NCBI GenBank assembly: GCA_001603025.1
Contig: LVAP01000016.1
Span: 1-39,073, forward strand
Direction: 5' to 3'
Length of the DNA stretch: 39,073 nt
DNA from: Clostridiales bacterium Firm_10
GTDB taxonomy: Bacteria; Bacillota; Clostridia; Christensenellales; Aristaeellaceae
Shown here: positions 34,904-39,073 of the stretch, piece by piece
How the letters are laid out: every line of letters starts with the position of its first letter
Position numbering within the stretch: position 1 is the stretch's first letter
Translations under genes and position numbers: made by a program
Notes under the pieces: model-generated
Told to the model about the DNA's origin: nothing
The model's database searches: none
What the model saw: only the letters and a program-made list of their open reading frames with translations

Positions 34904-37900
34904 TCAGACCGCCATCACCGTCCCGTTCCTCAGCAGGCAGATCAGCGTTTCGCGAACCGGTATGCCGGTGATCTTCTCCAGGGCGCGGGCATACAGCCTG
35001 AGCTGCGGTTCGTAGCGGCGGCGCAGTTCCTCCCCGTCGTCGGTGCGGTCGGTCTTGTAGTCCAGCAGCACCCACTGCCCGTCCTCCAGGAAACAGCAGT
35101 CGATGGCGCCCTGCACGAGGATCATCTCGTCCGAATCCGCGCCCAGCGCCTCGCGGGCGGTGAGCCGGAGGGTGAACATCCACTCGCGGCGCAGTTCGGC
35201 CGCCCGCAGCATGCGCGCACCGGGTCCCTCCGCGAAGAAGTCGGCCAGCATGCGGGGCCGCACGGCCTCCCGCATGGCCGGGGTGAGCAGCGCGCGGTCT
35301 GTCATGGCGTTCAGCTGGCGCACGATTTCCACATGCAGCGCGTCGTCCCGCAGCCCGCGCAGGGCGTCCAGGTCCATGTGCTGCAGCGCGGCGTGAGCGG
35401 CGGTGCCCCGCTCGGCGCCCGTCATGGCCGCGGCGTCCCCGGCGAGGAAGGCCGGGCGCTCGATGAGCTCGGGAGGCTCGGCCGGGCCGGTGAGCACGCG
35501 CGACAGGCCGGAAGCGGTGAGCTTGAGGGGCAGCAGCACCGAATCCTGGTGGGGATATTTCCAGCGGTACGCCGCCAGCAGGCCTTCGTCCGGCATGGCG
35601 GCAAGCGCCTCGTCGAACAGCGCGTCGGCGCGGTCGCCTTCCTCCGCCTCGCGGGCGGAAAGCATCGCGCGGGTGAGCACGCGCGCCTCGATGCGGGGGC
35701 CGTCCGGATCGACGGGCAGGCCGGCGTCCAGCGGCCCGGCGCCGGGCATCCGGATGAGCGCGGGCAGCAGCAGGTCCAGGAAGGAAGCCGGCGCGAGCGG
35801 CGTGCGGGCGCTGATGGCCGCGCGGCGCAGCAGCCTGTCCGCGTTCTGTGCGCTGCCGGTGAGGATGAGCCTGTCCCGCGCGCGGGTGAGCAGCACGTAG
35901 AGGATGCGCATCTCCTCCGCCTCGGATTCCAGCGCGGCCTGTTCCACGGCAGCCAGGCGCGGCAGGGTGTCGCGCTTCGAGCCGAGCAGGTTGTCCACAT
36001 GCCTGAGCCCCACGCCCAGCGCGCGGTGCGCCGTCATGTCGCCGCGGGGGCCGTGGCGGCCCCAGGGGCGGCCCAGCATGACGCCGAACACCACCGGGAA
36101 TTCGAGGCCCTTGCTCTTGTGCACCGTCATGATGCGCACCACGTCGTCGTTTTCGCCCAGCACATGCGCCTCGCCCATGTCCTCGCGCGCGGCGCTCATG
36201 GCCTCCAGGCAGCGCAGGAAGCCGGTCAGTCCGCCGGCCTGGGCCGCCTCGTAGGCGCGGGCGCGGTCGCAGAGGATGTCCAGGTTGGCCTGCCGCTGCG
36301 CGCCGCCGGGCAGCGCGCCCACGCTGGCATACAGCCCCGATTCGCGCAGCACGGAAAACACGAACGACGCCAGGGGCCTGGCGAGGCTCTCGTCGCGCCA
36401 GCGGTCCAGGCGGCGTTTCAGGCCGCGCAGGCGCTGGGCCAGCGCGTCGTCCCGCGCGGCGCAAGCCGTCACGGCGTCGCAGTATCGGCCGTCGGGCGCG
36501 GCCAGGCGCACCTCGGCCAGCTGTTCGCTGGTGAAGTTCATCACGGGCGAGCGCAGCACGGCGATCCACTCCACATCGCGCCGGCGGTTCTCGATGAGCC
36601 GCAGAAGCGCCACGGCCACGCGCACCTCCATCACGTCCAGATATCCGCCGGACACGTCGGCGTAGGCCGGAATGCCTTCGCGCTTCAGCACGGCCAGCAT
36701 CCGCGCGGCCACGTCCCGCGCCTGCCGCGTGAGCAGCACGAAGTCGCGATACTGCAGGGGGCGGAAGACGCCCTTTTTCACGTCCCACGTGGGGGTGCCC
36801 ACCAGCTCCGAAATGCGCCGCGCCGCGATGAGCGCCTCCACCTCGGCGTCCTTCATGTCCATGATGAGGCGGGCGGCTGAATCGTCGTCGCCGACGGGCG
36901 CGGGCTCCGCGTCGTCTCCGCTCACGAGATACAGCTCCACGGGCGGATCCTGCCCCTCGTACGCCGCGCCGGGGCGCAGGAAGGCGGCCTCGTCATAGGT
37001 GATTTCGCTGTCCCCGCCGCGCATGGCCCGCGCGAACACGGCGTTGACCACATTCAGGATGTTCGCGCGTGAGCGGAAATTCCGGCTGAGGAGCACCAGC
37101 CGCCCACCTTCGCCGCGGCCGTATCGCTCGAATTTGCGCTGGAACAGCGAGGGTTCGGCGTTGCGGAAGCGATAGATGCTCTGCTTGACATCTCCCACGC
37201 AGAACAGGTTATCCTCCCGCGCGATGCGACTGATGACGGCCTCCTGGATGTCTGAAACGTCCTGGTATTCATCCACGAAAACATGGGTATAGCGCTCCCG
37301 CAGCGCGGCGCGCACGCCCTCGTCGCCCAGCGCGCGCAGGGCCCGGTGCTCGAGGTCGTCAAAGGTGAGCAGGCCGCGCTCATCTTTGAGGCGGGTGTAC
37401 TCCGCGTCCAGCCGGCGGGCGATGTCGGCCAGCGCGCGGACCTCCCGGGCGGATTCCGCCAGGTCGGCCCGGGCTCCCGACATCTCCAGCGGCAGCTTTT
37501 CCGCGGCCTTTTTCACCAGCTTTTTCACTTCGTCCCGGTTGTCCCGGAAGGCCAGGGCGGCGGGATCGTCTTTGGCCTCCTTCAGAGGCGGCAGGCGCAG
37601 GAATTCGGGTGCGGCCAGGGCCTGCTGAAGGGGCTCGTAATCCAGGGGCAGCAGCGCCTCGATGAACGCCCGGTCGGCAGCGGCAGTTTTGAGATAGGGC
37701 GCCAGGAAATCACTGCCCCGACAGATCGCCTCGCCCTGCCGGGCCAGCGCCAGCGCGTCCGCCAGGATCCGCTTCGCCGCCCCCGCCAGCACAGGCGTCC
37801 AGACGTCCTCGCCCTCCTCGAGGCGGGCGATCGCTTCGTCCAGCCAGGCGAAGGGCTCCGGACGATTGAGGATGAACCGATAGAGCTGCCCGGCGAGGTC

Positions 37901-38380
37901 GCGCACCTGAACAGGCGAACGGCCTTCGCTGAGGGCGCGCAGGTCAGGGGAATCCGCCTCGTAGGCGGCGTTCATGGCGGCGTCCAGCGCCTTCTCCATC
38001 AGGATGGCGGCCTCAGCGGAATCAGCCACGCGGAAGGCCGGATCGACATTCGCCTTCTGGAAATGCTCGCGCAGGATGTCGATGCAGAACGAATGGATCG
38101 TGCTGATGCCGGCGTACTCGGCGGCCTCGGCCTGCGCCCGATAGCGCGGATCGGCCAGCGCGGCCTTTTCCAGCGCGCGGATGAGCGACGCGCGCATGTC
38201 CGCCGCGGCGGCGCGCGTGAAGGTGACGATGAGCATGGCGCCGATGTCGGCTCCCTCGCCGATGAGCCGCAGCACCCGCTCCACCAGCACCGTGGTCTTG
38301 CCGGAACCGGCGGCGGCGGACAGCAGCAGGTTCTCCCCGCGCGACTCGATGGCGGCGCGCTGGTCGGCAGTCCAGGCCAT
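34904..38380 (-). CDS. addA: ATP-dependent helicase/nuclease subunit AddA
   Basis: 1158 residues, typical for AddA, the UvrD-like helicase plus nuclease that with AddB resects double-strand breaks. The N-terminus has the Q motif WTADQRAAI, Walker A SAAAGSGKTT at 21-30, IVTFTRAAAADMR, and STIHSFC. Walker B is HVFVDEYQDVSDIQ near 368, then GDVKQSIYRFRNAEP, motif V-VI with TVHKSKGLEFPVV and ILYVLLTRARDRL. The C-terminal RecB-type nuclease is intact, with GAIDCCFLEDG and LLDYKTD near 1090-1112. AddB normally precedes AddA, but here tRNA genes lie upstream, so the partner must be elsewhere. A promoter lies at 38416-38444. Confidence 0.96.
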   Translation of the reverse strand: MAWTADQRAAIESRGENLLLSAAAGSGKTTVLVERVLRLIGEGADIGAMLIVTFTRAAAADMRASLIRALEKAALADPRYRAQAEAAEYAGISTIHSFCIDILREHFQKANVDPAFRVADSAEAAILMEKALDAAMNAAYEADSPDLRALSEGRSPVQVRDLAGQLYRFILNRPEPFAWLDEAIARLEEGEDVWTPVLAGAAKRILADALALARQGEAICRGSDFLAPYLKTAAADRAFIEALLPLDYEPLQQALAAPEFLRLPPLKEAKDDPAALAFRDNRDEVKKLVKKAAEKLPLEMSGARADLAESAREVRALADIARRLDAEYTRLKDERGLLTFDDLEHRALRALGDEGVRAALRERYTHVFVDEYQDVSDIQEAVISRIAREDNLFCVGDVKQSIYRFRNAEPSLFQRKFERYGRGEGGRLVLLSRNFRSRANILNVVNAVFARAMRGGDSEITYDEAAFLRPGAAYEGQDPPVELYLVSGDDAEPAPVGDDDSAARLIMDMKDAEVEALIAARRISELVGTPTWDVKKGVFRPLQYRDFVLLTRQARDVAARMLAVLKREGIPAYADVSGGYLDVMEVRVAVALLRLIENRRRDVEWIAVLRSPVMNFTSEQLAEVRLAAPDGRYCDAVTACAARDDALAQRLRGLKRRLDRWRDESLARPLASFVFSVLRESGLYASVGALPGGAQRQANLDILCDRARAYEAAQAGGLTGFLRCLEAMSAAREDMGEAHVLGENDDVVRIMTVHKSKGLEFPVVFGVMLGRPWGRHGPRGDMTAHRALGVGLRHVDNLLGSKRDTLPRLAAVEQAALESEAEEMRILYVLLTRARDRLILTGSAQNADRLLRRAAISARTPLAPASFLDLLLPALIRMPGAGPLDAGLPVDPDGPRIEARVLTRAMLSAREAEEGDRADALFDEALAAMPDEGLLAAYRWKYPHQDSVLLPLKLTASGLSRVLTGPAEPPELIERPAFLAGDAAAMTGAERGTAAHAALQHMDLDALRGLRDDALHVEIVRQLNAMTDRALLTPAMREAVRPRMLADFFAEGPGARMLRAAELRREWMFTLRLTAREALGADSDEMILVQGAIDCCFLEDGQWVLLDYKTDRTDDGEELRRRYEPQLRLYARALEKITGIPVRETLICLLRNGTVMAV

Positions 38381-38415
38381 GCAAATCCCTCCCCTTCAAA
38401 CACATTGCCCTTTTG

Positions 38416-38444
38416 ATTATAGCACAGATCGGCGCGCATTTGAA
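38416..38444 (-). promoter_or_regulatory. Promoter of addA
   Basis: On the minus strand TTCAAA (38439-38444) and TATAAT (38416-38421) with 17 bases between, about 35 bases before the addA start. Confidence 0.6.
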
Positions 38445-38456
38445 GAGCCGTCGCGC

Positions 38457-38497
38457 GCAAAACAAAAGCAGGCTATCCGCTTCGGAAAGCCTGCTTT
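38457..38497 (-). terminator. Terminator of the tRNA-Arg unit
   Basis: A 10-bp stem AAAGCAGGCT/AGCCTGCTTT (38465-38474 with 38488-38497) with an inner TCCG/CGGA pair, followed on the minus strand by TGTTTTG, five bases past the tRNA. Confidence 0.8.
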
Positions 38498-38502
38498 GTT
38501 TA

Positions 38503-38575
38503 TGCGCCTGGCGGGATTCGAACCCACGGTCTTTCGAGTCGGAGTCGAACACTCTATCCACTGAGCTACAGGCGC
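38503..38575 (-). tRNA. tRNA-Arg (CCG)
   Basis: Full cloverleaf of 73 nt: acceptor GCGCCTG/CAGGCGC, D-arm TAGCTCAGTGGATAGA, anticodon loop C-T-CCG-A-C, T-arm GGGTTCGAATCCC. It reads CGG codons. CCA is not encoded. It has its own promoter (38589-38617) and terminator, so it is a separate unit from the cluster upstream. Confidence 0.95.
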
Positions 38576-38588
38576 ATGCTTTTAATTC

Positions 38589-38617
38589 ATTATACCACGC
38601 CCGCGCGCAAAGATCAA
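38589..38617 (-). promoter_or_regulatory. Promoter of tRNA-Arg
   Basis: On the minus strand TTGATC (38612-38617) and TATAAT (38589-38594) with 17 bases between, just upstream of the tRNA. Confidence 0.75.
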
Positions 38618-38654
38618 GCGGAAAACCCGCGGTCCGCGTTCGGACGGAAAGCCC

Positions 38655-38688
38655 TAAAAAATCAGGCCCGGACAACCCAGACCTGATT
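38655..38688 (-). terminator. Terminator of the Val-Asp-Phe-Gly-Cys tRNA cluster
   Basis: On the minus strand AATCAGG pairs with CCTGATT (38682-38688 with 38660-38666), extended inward by further G-C and G-T pairs to about 12 bp, and is followed by a run of T. It lies directly after tRNA-Cys. Confidence 0.8.
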
Positions 38689-38690
38689 CA

Positions 38691-38765
38691 TGGAGGCACC
38701 ATCCGGATTCGGACCGGAGCATGAGGATTTTGCAGACCCTTGCCTTACCACTTGGCTATGGTGCC
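38691..38765 (-). tRNA. tRNA-Cys (GCA)
   Basis: Cloverleaf with acceptor GGCACCA/TGGTGCC, discriminator T, encoded CCA (included), anticodon loop C-T-GCA-A-A and a T-arm CCGGTCCGAATCCGG. It is the last gene of the five-tRNA cluster. Confidence 0.95.
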
Positions 38766-38772
38766 TTATAAA

Positions 38773-38848
38773 TGGAGCGGTAGACGAGACTCGGACTCGC
38801 GACCTCCACCTTGGCAAGGTGGCGCTCTACCAACTGAGCTACTACCGC
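38773..38848 (-). tRNA. tRNA-Gly (GCC)
   Basis: Acceptor GCGGTAG/CTACCGC, anticodon loop T-T-GCC-A-A on a CCACC/GGTGG stem, T-arm GAGTCCGAGTCTC, encoded CCA (included). Seven bases separate it from tRNA-Phe. Confidence 0.95.
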
Positions 38849-38855
38849 ACAAAGG

Positions 38856-38928
38856 TGCCTTGGGGCGGAATTGAACCACCGACACTGTGATTTTCAGTCA
38901 CATGCTCTACCGACTGAGCTACCAAGGC
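38856..38928 (-). tRNA. tRNA-Phe (GAA)
   Basis: Acceptor GCCTTGG/CCAAGGC, anticodon loop C-T-GAA-A-A on a TGTGA/TCACA stem, T-arm GGTGGTTCAATTCCGCC. The 3' end continues as CCT, so CCA is not encoded. Confidence 0.95.
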
Positions 38929-38931
38929 ATA

Positions 38932-39008
38932 TGGCGACCCGGAAGGGGCTCGAACCCTCGACCTCCAGCGTGACAGGCTGGCGTACTAACCAACTGTACT
39001 ACCGGGCC
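38932..39008 (-). tRNA. tRNA-Asp (GTC)
   Basis: Acceptor GGCCCGG/CCGGGTC with one G-T pair, anticodon loop C-T-GTC-A-C on a CCAGC/GCTGG stem, T-arm GAGGGTTCGAGCCCCTT, discriminator G, encoded CCA (included). Confidence 0.95.
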
Positions 39009-39015
39009 ACATTTG

Positions 39016-39073
39016 TGGTGGGAACAACAGGGCTCGAACCTGTGACCCTCTGCTTGTAAGGCAGATGCTCTCC
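39016..39073 (-). tRNA. tRNA-Val (TAC), 5' part outside the window
   Basis: The 3' 58 bases are present: part of the D-arm, anticodon loop C-T-TAC-A-A on a TCTGC/GCAGA stem, T-arm ACAGGTTCGAGCCCTGT, discriminator A and encoded CCA. The 5' acceptor strand is cut off by the window edge. Confidence 0.9.

Noticed and set aside
35333-36880. A 515-codon plus-strand open frame inside addA
   Set aside because: Antisense of conserved helicase motifs; no ribosome site or recognisable domain.

Overview
This window is a GC-rich stretch of chromosome from what looks like an anaerobic Bacillota (Clostridia-type) bacterium. The pointers are a single-chain pyruvate:ferredoxin oxidoreductase, a two-gene SufC/SufB iron-sulfur system, AddA rather than RecB, YitT, DUF2975 and Gx-transporter families, strong AGGAGG-type ribosome sites with some GTG/TTG starts, and compact operons whose genes overlap by ATGA. 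No lineage can be fixed from the sequence alone; a gut Clostridia/Christensenellales-like organism is a guess. No prophage, insertion sequence, CRISPR array or rRNA gene was seen.

Layout. (1) 1-2229, minus: two carbohydrate-active enzymes, a GH43-type glycosidase followed by an (alpha/alpha)6-barrel glycosidase cut by the window edge. (2) 2362-7571, plus: a cobalamin lower-ligand assembly operon, cbiB-cobT-cobU-cobS-(small degenerate cobU paralogue)-cobC, ending in a membrane-anchored alpha/beta hydrolase; an AEC transporter follows. (3) 8674-19829, minus: MATE exporter; sufC-sufB; an esterase / secreted SH3-like protein / glycerate kinase / two medium-chain dehydrogenases operon; an apbE-NusG II-Gx transporter trio that matches the core of the flavin-based extracellular electron transfer locus; and a DUF2975 + small Xre regulator pair. 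(4) 19830-20208: a 379-bp non-coding stretch with three good promoters and a candidate ~80-nt small RNA. (5) 20209-22813, plus: an ABC-2 type exporter (ATPase plus two permeases). (6) 22906-26478, minus: nifJ, with a terminator-like hairpin in its leader. (7) 26745-31233: YitT-family membrane protein, a secreted protein with two tandem zinc ribbons, and an ABC-F ATPase. (8) 31234-31900: a noticeably AT-richer Xre regulator with a palindromic candidate operator, probably acquired. (9) 31958-34852, plus: YbjQ, GNAT acetyltransferase, a distant glycosidase and an endonuclease/exonuclease/phosphatase-fold protein. (10) 34904-38380, minus: addA. (11) 38503-39073, minus: tRNA genes for Arg, Cys, Gly, Phe, Asp and Val (Val cut by the edge).

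How it fits together. Fermentative energy metabolism (nifJ), Fe-S assembly for its clusters (sufCB), B12 completion, and surface flavin electron transfer are consistent with a strict anaerobe using carbohydrates. Transcription units are well delimited: convergent units share strong bidirectional hairpins (8614, 22839, 34861) and divergent ones have near-consensus sigma-A promoters back to back (26553/26646 and 29079/29162). The most interesting unexplained items are the candidate small RNA at 19953-20031, the leader hairpins of nifJ and the cob operon, the fmnB/eetA/eetB-like trio lacking its usual dehydrogenase, and the exported double zinc-ribbon protein.
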